The position numbers and the translations under genes were made by a program. From the NCBI GenBank assembly GCA_946699065.1, contig CAMPDV010001960.1:27529-91528 (forward strand): 64,000 nt of DNA, read 5' to 3'. Under the pieces are notes generated by a model. It saw only the letters and a program-made list of their open reading frames with translations, did not search any database and had not been told where the DNA came from. Of the stretch, positions 36,754-47,085 are shown piece after piece. Position 1 is the stretch's first letter; each line of letters begins with the position of its first letter. The DNA comes from Loxodes magnus (lineage: Eukaryota; Ciliophora; Karyorelictea; Loxodida; Loxodidae).

Positions 36754-37050
36754 GTGGCAATCTCCAATGATCAGAAGTTCATTATCTCCGGAAGTCGTGA
36801 TAACTCTATCAAAGTCTGGGATTTCCAGACTGGAAGTTGTACTCGGACATTAAGTGGACATTCCTCTTCAGTTATTTCGGTTGCGATCTCCAATTATCAG
36901 AAGTTCATTATCTCCGGAAGTTCTGATAACTCTATCAAAGTCGGGGATTTCCAGACTGGAAGTTGTACTCGGACATTAAGTGGACATTCCAAGGCAGTTA
37001 TTTCAGTGGCGATCTCCAATGATCAGAAGTTCATTATCTCCGGAAGTTGA
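36754..37050 (+). pseudogene. WD40 fragment, 98 aa
   Basis: Two and a half blades, including one with Gly in place of Trp 30 (IKVGDF) and Lys-Ala at columns 4-5. It ends at the TGA that bounds the 1400-aa run. The region 36295-36753 just upstream holds array units with TAG near 36487 and TGA near 36544. Confidence 0.35.
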
Positions 37051-37131
37051 GATAACTCTATCAAAGTCTGGGATTTCCAGACTGGAAGTTGTACTCGGAC
37101 ATTAAGTGGACATTCCTCTACAGTTATTTCA

Positions 37132-40100
37132 GTGGCGATCTCCAATTATCAGAAGTTCATTATCTCCGGAAGTCTTGATAACTCTATCAAAGTCTGGGAT
37201 TTCCAGACTGGAAGTTGTACTCGGACATTAAGTGGACATTCCTCTGCAGTTAGTTCAGTGGCGATCTCCAATGATCAGAAGTTCATTATCTCCGGAAGTC
37301 TTGATAACTCTATCAAAGTCTGGGATTTCCAGACTGGAAGTTGTACTCGGACATTAAGTGGACATTCCTCTACATTTAGTTCAGTGGCGATCTCCAATTA
37401 TCAGAAGTTCATTATCTCCGGAAGTCTTGATAACTCTATCAAAGTCTGGGATTTCCAGACTGGAAGTTGTACTCGGACATTAAGTGGACATTCCTCTGCA
37501 GTTATTTCGGTTGCGATCTCCAATGATCAGAAGTTCATTATCTCCGGAAGTTCTGATAACTCTATCAAAGTCTGGGATTTCCAGACTGGAAGTTGTACTC
37601 GGACATTAAGTGGACATTCCTCTACAGTTAGTTCAGTGGCGATCTCCAATTATCAGAAGTTCATTATCTCCGGAAGTCTTGATAACTCTATCAAAGTCTG
37701 GGATTTCCAGACTGGAAGTTGTACTCGGACATTAAGTGGACATTCCTCTACATTTAGTTCAGTGGCGATCTCCAATTATCAGAAGTTCATTATCTCCGGA
37801 AGTCTTGATAACTCTATCAAAGTCTGGGATTTCCAGACTGGAAGTTGTACTCGGACATTAAGTGGACATTCCTCTGCAGTTATTTCGGTTGCGATCTCCA
37901 ATGATCAGAAGTTCATTATCTCCGGAAGTAGAGATCACTCTATCAAAGTCTGGGATTTCCAGACTGGAAGTTGTACTCGGACATTAAGTGGACATTCCTC
38001 TACAGTTATTTCAGTGGCGATCTCCAATTATCAGAAGTTCATTATCTCCGGAAGTAGAGATCACTCTATCAAAGTCTGGGATTTCCAGACTGGAAGTTGT
38101 ACTCGGACATTAAGTGGACATTCCTCTGCAGTTAGTTCAGTGGCGATCTCCAATGATCAGAAGTTCATTATCTCCGGAAGTCTTGATAACTCTATCAAAG
38201 TCTGGGATTTCCAGACTGGAAGTTGTACTCGGACATTAAGTGGACATTCCTCTACATTTAGTTCAGTGGCGATCTCCAATTATCAGAAGTTCATTATCTC
38301 CGGAAGTCTTGATAACTCTATCAAAGTCTGGGATTTCCAGACTGGAAGTTGTACTCGGACATTAAGTGGACATTCCTCTGCAGTTATTTCGGTTGCGATC
38401 TCCAATGATCAGAAGTTCATTATCTCCGGAAGTTCTGATAACTCTATCAAAGTCTGGGATTTCCAGACTGGAAGTTGTACTCGGACATTAAGTGGACATT
38501 CCTCTACAGTTAGTTCAGTGGCGATCTCCAATGATCAGAAGTTCATTATCTCCGGAAGTCTTGATAACTCTATCAAAGTCTGGGATTTCCAGACTGGAAG
38601 TTGTACTCGGACATTAAGTGGACATTCCTCTACATTTAGTTCAGTGGCGATCTCCAATTATCAGAAGTTCATTATCTCCGGAAGTCTTGATAACTCTATC
38701 AAAGTCTGGGATTTCCAGACTGGAAGTTGTACTCGGACATTAAGTGGACATTCCTCTGGAGTTAATTCGGTTGCGATCTCCAATGATCAGAAGTTCATTA
38801 TCTCCGGAAGTAGAGATCACTCTATCAAAGTCTGGGATTTCCAGACTGGAAGTTGTACTCGGACATTAAGTGGACATTCCTCTGCAGTTAGTTCAGTGGC
38901 GATCTCCAATGATCAGAAGTTCATTATCTCCGGAAGTCTTGATAACTCTATCAAAGTCTGGGATTTCCAGACTGGAAGTTGTACTCGGACATTAAGTGGA
39001 CATTCCTCTACATTTAGTTCAGTGGCGATCTCCAATTATCAGAAGTTCATTATCTCCGGAAGTCTTGATAACTCTATCAAAGTCTGGGATTTCCAGACTG
39101 GAAGTTGTACTCGGACATTAAGTGGACATTCCTCTGCAGTTATTTCGGTTGCGATCTCCAATGATCAGAAGTTCATTATCTCCGGAAGTTCTGATAACTC
39201 TATCAAAGTCTGGGATTTCCAGACTGGAAGTTGTACTCGGACATTAAGTGGACATTCCTCTACAGTTAGTTCAGTGGCGATCTCCAATTATCAGAAGTTC
39301 ATTATCTCCGGAAGTCTTGATAACTCTATCAAAGTCTGGGATTTCCAGACTGGAAGTTGTACTCGGACATTAAGTGGACATTCCTCTACATTTAGTTCAG
39401 TGGCGATCTCCAATTATCAGAAGTTCATTATCTCCGGAAGTCTTGATAACTCTATCAAAGTCTGGGATTTCCAGACTGGAAGTTGTACTCGGACATTAAG
39501 TGGACATTCCTCTGCAGTTATTTCGGTTGCGATCTCCAATGATCAGAAGTTCATTATCTCCGGAAGTTCTGATAACTCTATCAAAGTCTGGGATTTCCAG
39601 ACTGGAAGTTGTACTCGGACATTAAGGGGACATTCCTCTACAGTTAGTTCAGTGGCGATCTCCAATGATCAGAAGTTCATTATCTCCGGAAGTTCTGATA
39701 ACTCTATCAAAGTCTGGGATTTCCAGACTGGAAGTTGTACTCGGACATTAAGTGGACATTCCTCTGCAGTTATTTCGGTTGCGATCTCCAATGATCAGAA
39801 GTTCATTATCTCCGGAAGTTCTGATAACTCTATCAAAGTCTGGGATTTCCAGACTGGAAGTTGTACTCGGACATTAAGTGGACATTCCTCTGCAGTTATT
39901 TCGGTTGCGATCTCCAATGATCAGAAGTTCATTATCTCCGGAAGTCGTGATAAATCTATCAAAGTCTGGGATTTCCAGACTGGAAGTTGTACTCGGACAT
40001 TAAGTGGACATTCCTCTGCAGTTATTTCGGTTGCGATCTCCAATGATCAGAAGTTCATTATCTCCGGAAGTTCTGATAACTCTATCAAAGTCTGGGATTT

Positions 40101-41334
40101 CCAGACTGGAAGTTGTACTCGGACATTAAGTGGACATTCCTCTACAGTTAGTTCAGTGGCGATCTCCAATTATCAGAAGTTCATTATCTCCGGAAGTCTT
40201 GATAACTCTATCAAAGTCTGGGATTTCCAGACTGGAAGTTGTACTCGGACATTAAGTGGACATTCCTCTGCAGTTATTTCGGTTGCGATCTCCAATGATC
40301 AGAAGTTCATTATCTCCGGAAGTTCTGATAACTCTATCAAAGTCTGGGATTTCCAGACTGGAAGTTGTACTCGGACATTAAGTGGACATTCCTCTACAGT
40401 TAGTTCAGTGGCGATCTCCAATTATCAGAAGTTCATTATCTCCGGAAGTCTTGATAACTCTATCAAAGTCTGGGATTTCCAGACTGGAAGTTGTACTCGG
40501 ACATTAAGTGGACATTCCTCTGCAGTTAGTTCAGTGGCGATCTCCAATGATCAGAAGTTCATTATCTCCGGAAGTCGTGATAAATCTATCAAAGTCTGGG
40601 ATTTCCAGACTGGAAGTTGTACTCGGACATTAAGTGGACATTCCTCTGCAGTTATTTCGGTTGCGATCTCCAATGATCAGAAGTTCATTATCTCCGGAAG
40701 TTCTGATAACTCTATCAAAGTCTGGGATTTCCAGACTGGAAGTTGTACTCGGACATTAAGTGGACATTCCTCTACAGTTAGTTCAGTGGCGATCTCCAAT
40801 TATCAGAAGTTCATTATCTCCGGAAGTCTTGATAACTCTATCAAAGTCTGGGATTTCCAGACTGGAAGTTGTACTCGGACATTAAGTGGACATTCCTCTA
40901 CATTTAGTTCAGTGGCGATCTCCAATTATCAGAAGTTCATTATCTCCGGAAGTCTTGATAACTCTATCAAAGTCTGGGATTTCCAGACTGGAAGTTGTAC
41001 TCGGACATTAAGTGGACATTCCTCTGCAGTTATTTCGGTTGCGATCTCCAATGATCGAAAGTTGATTATCTCCGGAAGTTTAGATAACTCTATCAAAGTC
41101 TGGGATTTCCAGACTGGAAGTTGTACTCGGAAATTAAGTGGACATTCCTCTGCAGTTATTTCGGTTGCGATCTCCAATGATCAGAAGTTCATTATCTCCG
41201 GAAGTTCTGATAAATCTATCAAAGTCTGGGATTTCCAGACTGGAAGTTGTACTCGGACATTAAGTGGACATTCCTCTTCAGTTAGTTCAGTGGCGATCTC
41301 CAATGATCAGAAGTTCATTATCTCCGGAAGTTGA
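37132..41334 (+). CDS. Longest open WD40 run, 1400 aa (about 33 blades)
   Basis: The frame is open between column-23 TGAs at 37048-37050 and 41332-41334, exactly 34 units. Every blade keeps His 2, Asp 24, Ser 26 and Trp 30, unlike many shorter runs. Variable columns use a small alphabet: Ala/Thr/Gly/Ser at 5, Val/Phe at 6, Ser/Ile/Asn at 7, Asp/Tyr at 14, Leu/Ser/Arg at 23, Asn/Lys/His at 25. There is no signal peptide, membrane segment or other domain. It could be the body of a very large WD40 protein whose N-terminal part lies elsewhere, or a chance long gap between stops in a homogenised array. There is no ATG; the first alternative start is a GTG at column 9, preceded by no recognisable ribosome-binding site. 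Confidence 0.45.
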   Translation: MAISNYQKFIISGSLDNSIKVWDFQTGSCTRTLSGHSSAVSSVAISNDQKFIISGSLDNSIKVWDFQTGSCTRTLSGHSSTFSSVAISNYQKFIISGSLDNSIKVWDFQTGSCTRTLSGHSSAVISVAISNDQKFIISGSSDNSIKVWDFQTGSCTRTLSGHSSTVSSVAISNYQKFIISGSLDNSIKVWDFQTGSCTRTLSGHSSTFSSVAISNYQKFIISGSLDNSIKVWDFQTGSCTRTLSGHSSAVISVAISNDQKFIISGSRDHSIKVWDFQTGSCTRTLSGHSSTVISVAISNYQKFIISGSRDHSIKVWDFQTGSCTRTLSGHSSAVSSVAISNDQKFIISGSLDNSIKVWDFQTGSCTRTLSGHSSTFSSVAISNYQKFIISGSLDNSIKVWDFQTGSCTRTLSGHSSAVISVAISNDQKFIISGSSDNSIKVWDFQTGSCTRTLSGHSSTVSSVAISNDQKFIISGSLDNSIKVWDFQTGSCTRTLSGHSSTFSSVAISNYQKFIISGSLDNSIKVWDFQTGSCTRTLSGHSSGVNSVAISNDQKFIISGSRDHSIKVWDFQTGSCTRTLSGHSSAVSSVAISNDQKFIISGSLDNSIKVWDFQTGSCTRTLSGHSSTFSSVAISNYQKFIISGSLDNSIKVWDFQTGSCTRTLSGHSSAVISVAISNDQKFIISGSSDNSIKVWDFQTGSCTRTLSGHSSTVSSVAISNYQKFIISGSLDNSIKVWDFQTGSCTRTLSGHSSTFSSVAISNYQKFIISGSLDNSIKVWDFQTGSCTRTLSGHSSAVISVAISNDQKFIISGSSDNSIKVWDFQTGSCTRTLRGHSSTVSSVAISNDQKFIISGSSDNSIKVWDFQTGSCTRTLSGHSSAVISVAISNDQKFIISGSSDNSIKVWDFQTGSCTRTLSGHSSAVISVAISNDQKFIISGSRDKSIKVWDFQTGSCTRTLSGHSSAVISVAISNDQKFIISGSSDNSIKVWDFQTGSCTRTLSGHSSTVSSVAISNYQKFIISGSLDNSIKVWDFQTGSCTRTLSGHSSAVISVAISNDQKFIISGSSDNSIKVWDFQTGSCTRTLSGHSSTVSSVAISNYQKFIISGSLDNSIKVWDFQTGSCTRTLSGHSSAVSSVAISNDQKFIISGSRDKSIKVWDFQTGSCTRTLSGHSSAVISVAISNDQKFIISGSSDNSIKVWDFQTGSCTRTLSGHSSTVSSVAISNYQKFIISGSLDNSIKVWDFQTGSCTRTLSGHSSTFSSVAISNYQKFIISGSLDNSIKVWDFQTGSCTRTLSGHSSAVISVAISNDRKLIISGSLDNSIKVWDFQTGSCTRKLSGHSSAVISVAISNDQKFIISGSSDKSIKVWDFQTGSCTRTLSGHSSSVSSVAISNDQKFIISGS
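38494..38619 (+). repeat. Reference 126-bp unit (consensus type)
   Basis: This unit is a good type copy. It begins with GGA CAT (GH) and has Ser-Thr-Val-Ser at columns 4-7, NDQKF at 13-17, SGS-Leu-Asp-Asn at 20-25 and VWDFQTG at 29-35. Codon choices seen elsewhere are: column 4 TCT/AAG/ACT/GCT/TCA/TAG; column 5 ACA/GCA/GGA/TCA/AGA/GTA/GTT/TGA; column 7 AGT/ATT/AAT/TAT; column 14 GAT/TAT/CAT; column 23 CTT/TCT/CGT/AGA/TTA/CAT/CTC/TGA; column 25 AAC/AAA/CAC. Columns 8-9 come as TCA GTG or TCG GTT, linked mainly to Ser versus Ile/Asn/Tyr at column 7, so there are two main unit lineages. Confidence 0.95.
38577..38599 (+). repeat. Hairpin-forming inverted repeat present in nearly every unit (example copy)
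   Basis: AGTCTGG at 38577-38583 and CCAGACT at 38589-38595 form a perfect 7-bp stem with a 5-nt loop. It overlaps a second perfect palindrome, TTCCAG-A-CTGGAA, at 38587-38599. Both lie in the codons for the conserved VWDFQTG segment and recur every 126 bp. A shorter one, GATA-ACTC-TATC, lies 14 bp upstream at 38563-38574. They may promote template switching; no T-tract follows, so they are not intrinsic terminators. Confidence 0.85.
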
Positions 41335-42090
41335 GATAACTCTATCAAAGTCTGGGATTTCCAGACTGGAAGTTGTACTCGAACGATAAGTGGACATTCC
41401 GCTACAGTTAGTTCAGTTGCGATCTCCAATGATCAGAAGTTCATTATCTCCGGAAGTCGTGATAACTCTATCAAAGTCTGGGATTTCCAGACTGGAAGTT
41501 GTACTCGGACATTAAGTGGACATTCCTCTGGAGTTAATTCGGTTGCGATCTCCAATCATCAGAAGTTCATTATCTCCGGAAGTCTTGATAAATCTATCAA
41601 AGTCTGGGATTTCCAGACTGGAAGTTGTACTCGGACATTAAGTGGACATTCCTCTGCAGTTATTTCGGTTGCGATCTCCAATGATCAGAAGTTCATTATC
41701 TCCGGAAGTTTAGATAACTCTATCAAAGTCTGGGATTTCCAGACTGGAAGTTGTACTCGAACGATAAGTGGACATTCCAAGGCAGTTAATTCGGTTGCGA
41801 TCTCCAATGATCAGAAGTTCATTATCTCCGGAAGTTCTGATAACTCTATCAAAGTCTGGGATTTCCAGACTGGAAGTTGTACTCGGACATTAAGTGGACA
41901 TTCCTCTGCAGTTATTTCGGTTGCGATCTCCAATGATCAGAAGTTCATTATCTCCGGAAGTTTAGATAACTCTATCAAAGTCTGGGATTTCCAGACTGGA
42001 AGTTGTACTCGAACGATAAGTGGACATTCCAAGGCAGTTAATTCGGTTGCGATCTCCAATGATCAGAAGTTCATTATCTCCGGAAGTTGA
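41335..42090 (+). pseudogene. Open WD40 run without any start codon (6 units)
   Basis: Six units, open from the TGA at 41332-41334 to the TGA at 42088-42090. They use TCG GTT or TCA GTT at columns 8-9, so not even GTG or TTG starts exist. Blades include Ala-Thr and Lys-Ala at columns 4-5 and TRTIS (CGA ACG ATA). The run joins the 1400-aa run to its right neighbour with only single TGA codons between. Confidence 0.5.
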
Positions 42091-42801
42091 GATCACTCTA
42101 TCAAAGTCTGGGATTTCCAGACTGGAAGTTGTACTCGGACATTAAGGGGACATTCCTCTGCAGTTATTTCGGTTGCGATCTCCAATGATCAGAAGTTCAT
42201 TATCTCCGGAAGTTTAGATAACTCTATCAAAGTCTGGGATTTCCAGACTGGAAGTTGTACTCGGAAATTAAGTGGACATTCCTCTACAGTTATTTCGGTT
42301 GCGATCTCCAATGATCAGAAGTTCATTATCTCCGGAAGTTCTGATAAATCTATCAAAGTCTGGGATTTCCAGACTGGAAGTTGTACTCGGACATTAAGGG
42401 GACATTCCTCTACATTTAGTTCAGTTGCGATCTCCAATGATCAGAAGTTCATTATCTCCGGAAGTCGTGATAACTCTATCAAAGTCTGGGATTTCCAGAC
42501 TGGAAGTTGTACTCGGACATTAAGTGGACATTCCTAGGTAGTTTATTCGGTTGCGATCTCCAATTATCAGAAGTTCATTATCTCCGGAAGTCTTGATAAC
42601 TCTATCAAAGTCTGGGATTTCCAGACTGGAAGTTGTACTCGGACATTAAGTGGACATTCCTCTGCAGTTATTTCGGTTGCGATCTCCAATGATCAGAAGT
42701 TCATTATCTCCGGAAGTCGTGATAACTCTATCAAAGTCTGGGATTTCCAGACTGGAAGTTGTACTCGGACATTAAGTGGACATTCCTCTACAGTTAGTTC
42801 A

Positions 42802-45800
42802 GTGGCGATCTCCAATTATCAGAAGTTCATTATCTCCGGAAGTCTTGATAACTCTATCAAAGTCTGGGATTTCCAGACTGGAAGTTGTACTCGGACATTA
42901 AGTGGACATTCCTCTACAGTTAGTTCAGTGGCGATCTCCAATGATCAGAAGTTCATTATCTCCGGAAGTTCTGATAACTCTATCAAAGTCTGGGATTTCC
43001 AGACTGGAAGTTGTACTCGGACATTAAGTGGACATTCCTCTGCAGTTATTTCGGTTGCGATCTCCAATGATCAGAAGTTCATTATCTCCGGAAGTTCTGA
43101 TAACTCTATCAAAGTCTGGGATTTCCAGACTGGAAGTTGTACTCGGACATTAAGTGGACATTCCTCTGCAGTTAGTTCAGTGGCGATCTCCAATGATCAG
43201 AAGTTCATTATCTCCGGAAGTCTTGATAACTCTATCAAAGTCTGGGATTTCCAGACTGGAAGTTGTACTCGGACATTAAGTGGACATTCCTCTACATTTA
43301 GTTCAGTGGCGATCTCCAATTATCAGAAGTTCATTATCTCCGGAAGTCTTGATAACTCTATCAAAGTCTGGGATTTCCAGACTGGAAGTTGTACTCGGAC
43401 ATTAAGTGGACATTCCTCTGGAGTTAATTCGGTTGCGATCTCCAATGATCAGAAGTTCATTATCTCCGGAAGTTCTGATAACTCTATCAAAGTCTGGGAT
43501 TTCCAGACTGGAAGTTGTACTCGGACATTAAGTGGACATTCCTCTACAGTTAGTTCAGTGGCGATCTCCAATGATCAGAAGTTCATTATCTCCGGAAGTC
43601 TTGATAACTCTATCAAAGTCTGGGATTTCCAGACTGGAAGTTGTACTCGGACATTAAGTGGACATTCCTCTACATTTAGTTCAGTGGCGATCTCCAATTA
43701 TCAGAAGTTCATTATCTCCGGAAGTCTTGATAACTCTATCAAAGTCTGGGATTTCCAGACTGGAAGTTGTACTCGGACATTAAGTGGACATTCCTCTGCA
43801 GTTATTTCGGTTGCGATCTCCAATGATCAGAAGTTCATTATCTCCGGAAGTTCTGATAACTCTATCAAAGTCTGGGATTTCCAGACTGGAAGTTGTACTC
43901 GGACATTAAGTGGACATTCCTCTACAGTTAGTTCAGTGGCGATCTCCAATTATCAGAAGTTCATTATCTCCGGAAGTCTTGATAACTCTATCAAAGTCTG
44001 GGATTTCCAGACTGGAAGTTGTACTCGGACATTAAGTGGACATTCCTCTGGAGTTAATTCGGTTGCGATCTCCAATGATCAGAAGTTCACTATCTCCGGA
44101 AGTAGAGATCACTCTATCAAAGTCTGGGATTTCCAGACTGGAAGTTGTACTCGGACATTAAGTGGACATTCCTCTGCAGTTAGTTCAGTGGCGATCTCCA
44201 ATGATCAGAAGTTCATTATCTCCGGAAGTCTTGATAACTCTATCAAAGTCTGGGATTTCCAGACTGGAAGTTGTACTCGGACATTAAGTGGACATTCCTC
44301 TACATTTAGTTCAGTGGCGATCTCCAATTATCAGAAGTTCATTATCTCCGGAAGTCTTGATAACTCTATCAAAGTCTGGGATTTCCAGACTGGAAGTTGT
44401 ACTCGGACATTAAGTGGACATTCCTCTGCAGTTATTTCGGTTGCGATCTCCAATGATCAGAAGTTCATTATCTCCGGAAGTTCTGATAACTCTATCAAAG
44501 TCTGGGATTTCCAGACTGGAAGTTGTACTCGGACATTAAGTGGACATTCCTCTACAGTTAGTTCAGTGGCGATCTCCAATTATCAGAAGTTCATTATCTC
44601 CGGAAGTCTTGATAACTCTATCAAAGTCTGGGATTTCCAGACTGGAAGTTGTACTCGGACATTAAGTGGACATTCCTCTACATTTAGTTCAGTGGCGATC
44701 TCCAATTATCAGAAGTTCATTATCTCCGGAAGTCTTGATAACTCTATCAAAGTCTGGGATTTCCAGACTGGAAGTTGTACTCGGACATTAAGTGGACATT
44801 CCTCTGCAGTTATTTCGGTTGCGATCTCCAATGATCAGAAGTTCATTATCTCCGGAAGTTCTGATAACTCTATCAAAGTCTGGGATTTCCAGACTGGAAG
44901 TTGTACTCGGACATTAAGTGGACATTCCTCTACAGTTAGTTCAGTGGCGATCTCCAATGATCAGAAGTTCATTATCTCCGGAAGTTTAGATAACTCTATC
45001 AAAGTCTGGGATTTCCAGACTGGAAGTTGTACTCGGACATTAAGTGGACATTCCTCTGCAGTTATTTCGGTTGCGATCTCCAATGATCAGAAGTTCATTA
45101 TCTCCGGAAGTTCTGATAACTCTATCAAAGTCTGGGATTTCCAGACTGGAAGTTGTACTCGGACATTAAGTGGACATTCCTCTGCAGTTATTTCGGTTGC
45201 GATCTCCAATGATCAGAAGTTCATTATCTCCGGAAGTCGTGATAAATCTATCAAAGTCTGGGATTTCCAGACTGGAAGTTGTACTCGGACATTAAGTGGA
45301 CATTCCTCTGCAGTTATTTCGGTTGCGATCTCCAATGATCAGAAGTTCATTATCTCCGGAAGTTCTGATAACTCTATCAAAGTCTGGGATTTCCAGACTG
45401 GAAGTTGTACTCGGACATTAAGTGGACATTCCTCTACAGTTAGTTCAGTGGCGATCTCCAATTATCAGAAGTTCATTATCTCCGGAAGTCTTGATAACTC
45501 TATCAAAGTCTGGGATTTCCAGACTGGAAGTTGTACTCGGACATTAAGTGGACATTCCTCTACATTTAGTTCAGTGGCGATCTCCAATTATCAGAAGTTC
45601 ATTATCTCCGGAAGTCTTGATAACTCTATCAAAGTCTGGGATTTCCAGACTGGAAGTTGTACTCGGACATTAAGTGGACATTCCTCTGCAGTTATTTCGG
45701 TTGCGATCTCCAATGATCAGAAGTTCATTATCTCCGGAAGTTCTGATAACTCTATCAAAGTCTGGGATTTCCAGACTGGAAGTTGTACTCGGACATTAAG

Positions 45801-45870
45801 TGGACATTCCTCTACAGTTAGTTCAGTGGCGATCTCCAATGATCAGAAGTTCATTATCTCCGGAAGTTGA
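42802..45870 (+). CDS. Second-longest open WD40 run, 1022 aa (about 24 blades)
   Basis: The open frame really extends from the TAG at 42535-42537 to the TGA at 45868-45870, 1110 sense codons. Blade order over 44.10-45.2 kb repeats that of 38.81-39.9 kb of the 1400-aa run, 42 units away, so the two runs share a recent common origin. Core WD40 residues are intact in all blades. The column-23 TGA at the end is followed by the TGA-His25/TRTIS marker pair found at ten places in the array. A protein of this composition would be a multi-propeller scaffold; whether it is made is unknown. No ATG. Confidence 0.42.
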   Translation: MAISNYQKFIISGSLDNSIKVWDFQTGSCTRTLSGHSSTVSSVAISNDQKFIISGSSDNSIKVWDFQTGSCTRTLSGHSSAVISVAISNDQKFIISGSSDNSIKVWDFQTGSCTRTLSGHSSAVSSVAISNDQKFIISGSLDNSIKVWDFQTGSCTRTLSGHSSTFSSVAISNYQKFIISGSLDNSIKVWDFQTGSCTRTLSGHSSGVNSVAISNDQKFIISGSSDNSIKVWDFQTGSCTRTLSGHSSTVSSVAISNDQKFIISGSLDNSIKVWDFQTGSCTRTLSGHSSTFSSVAISNYQKFIISGSLDNSIKVWDFQTGSCTRTLSGHSSAVISVAISNDQKFIISGSSDNSIKVWDFQTGSCTRTLSGHSSTVSSVAISNYQKFIISGSLDNSIKVWDFQTGSCTRTLSGHSSGVNSVAISNDQKFTISGSRDHSIKVWDFQTGSCTRTLSGHSSAVSSVAISNDQKFIISGSLDNSIKVWDFQTGSCTRTLSGHSSTFSSVAISNYQKFIISGSLDNSIKVWDFQTGSCTRTLSGHSSAVISVAISNDQKFIISGSSDNSIKVWDFQTGSCTRTLSGHSSTVSSVAISNYQKFIISGSLDNSIKVWDFQTGSCTRTLSGHSSTFSSVAISNYQKFIISGSLDNSIKVWDFQTGSCTRTLSGHSSAVISVAISNDQKFIISGSSDNSIKVWDFQTGSCTRTLSGHSSTVSSVAISNDQKFIISGSLDNSIKVWDFQTGSCTRTLSGHSSAVISVAISNDQKFIISGSSDNSIKVWDFQTGSCTRTLSGHSSAVISVAISNDQKFIISGSRDKSIKVWDFQTGSCTRTLSGHSSAVISVAISNDQKFIISGSSDNSIKVWDFQTGSCTRTLSGHSSTVSSVAISNYQKFIISGSLDNSIKVWDFQTGSCTRTLSGHSSTFSSVAISNYQKFIISGSLDNSIKVWDFQTGSCTRTLSGHSSAVISVAISNDQKFIISGSSDNSIKVWDFQTGSCTRTLSGHSSTVSSVAISNDQKFIISGS

Positions 45871-46353
45871 GATCATTCTATCAAAGTCTGGGATTTCCAG
45901 ACTGGAAGTTGTACTCGAACGATAAGTGGACATTCCAAGGCAGTTAATTCGTTTGCGATCTCCAATGATCAGAAGTTCATTATCTCCGGAAGTTGAGATC
46001 ACTCTATCAAAGTCTGGGATTTCCAGACTGGAAGTTGTACTCGAACGATAAGTGGACATTCCTCTACAGTTAGTTCAGTGGCGATCTCCAATCATCAGAA
46101 GTTCATTATCTCCGGAAGTCTTGATAAATCTATCAAAGTCTGGGATTTCCAGACTGGAAGTTGTACTCGGACATTAAGTGGACATTCCTCTACAGTTAGT
46201 TCAGTGGCGATCTCCAATTATCAGAAGTTCATTATCTCCGGAAGTCTTGATAACTCTATCAAAGTCTGGGATTTCCAGACTGGAAGTTGTACTCGGACAT
46301 TAAGTGGACATTCCTAGGTAGTTTATTCGGTTGCGATCTCCAATGATCGAAAG

Positions 46354-46821
46354 TTGATTATCTCCGGAAGTTCTGATAACTCTATCAAAGTCTGGGATTT
46401 CCAGACTGGAAGTTGTACTCGAACGATAAGTGGACATTCCAAGGCAGTTAATTCGGTTGCGATCTCCAATGATCAGAAGTTCATTATCTCCGGAAGTTTA
46501 GATAACTCTATCAAAGTCTGGGATTTCCAGACTGGAAGTTGTACTCGGAAATTAAGTGGACATTCCTCTACAGTTATTTCGGTTGCGATCTCCAATGATC
46601 AGAAGTTCATTATCTCCGGAAGTTCTGATAAATCTATCAAAGTCTGGGATTTCCAGACTGGAAGTTGTACTCGGACATTAAGTGGACATTCCTCTACAGT
46701 TAGTTCAGTGGCGATCTCCAATGATCAGAAGTTCATTATCTCCGGAAGTCTTGATAACTCTATCAAAGTCTGGGATTTCCAGACTGGAAGTTGTACTCGG
46801 ACATTAAGTGGACATTCCTAG
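46354..46821 (+). pseudogene. WD40 fragment, 155 aa
   Basis: Nearly four blades between TAGs near 46315 and 46819. Includes TRTIS followed by Lys-Ala-Val-Asn, and TRKLS (AAA at column 40). Confidence 0.4.
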
Positions 46822-47085
46822 GTAGTTTATTCGGTTGCGATCTCCAATTATCAGAAGTTCATTATCTCCGGAAGTCTTGATAACTCTATCAAAGTCTGGG
46901 ATTTCCAGACTGGAAGTTGTACTCGGACATTAAGTGGACATTCCTCTGCAGTTATTTCGGTTGCGATCTCCAATGATCAGAAGTTCATTATCTCCGGAAG
47001 TCGTGATAACTCTATCAAAGTCTGGGATTTCCAGACTGGAAGTTGTACTCGGACATTAAGTGGACATTCCTCTACAGTTAGTTCA

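Noticed and set aside
37090..37134. Promoter or Shine-Dalgarno upstream of the longest run
   Set aside because: The sequence before the GTG is the same as in hundreds of other units; nothing distinguishes it as a start.
38577..38599. Intrinsic terminator
   Set aside because: The stem is short, has no T-tract, lies in coding sequence and recurs in nearly every unit.
42535..42545. TAG|GTAGTT as a 5' splice site with TTTCCAG as acceptor, so that stops are spliced out
   Set aside because: The donor-like AG|GTAGTT would leave the TAG in the exon, and TTTCCAG occurs in every unit, so there is no specific intron signal. TGA stops in column 23 have no such context.
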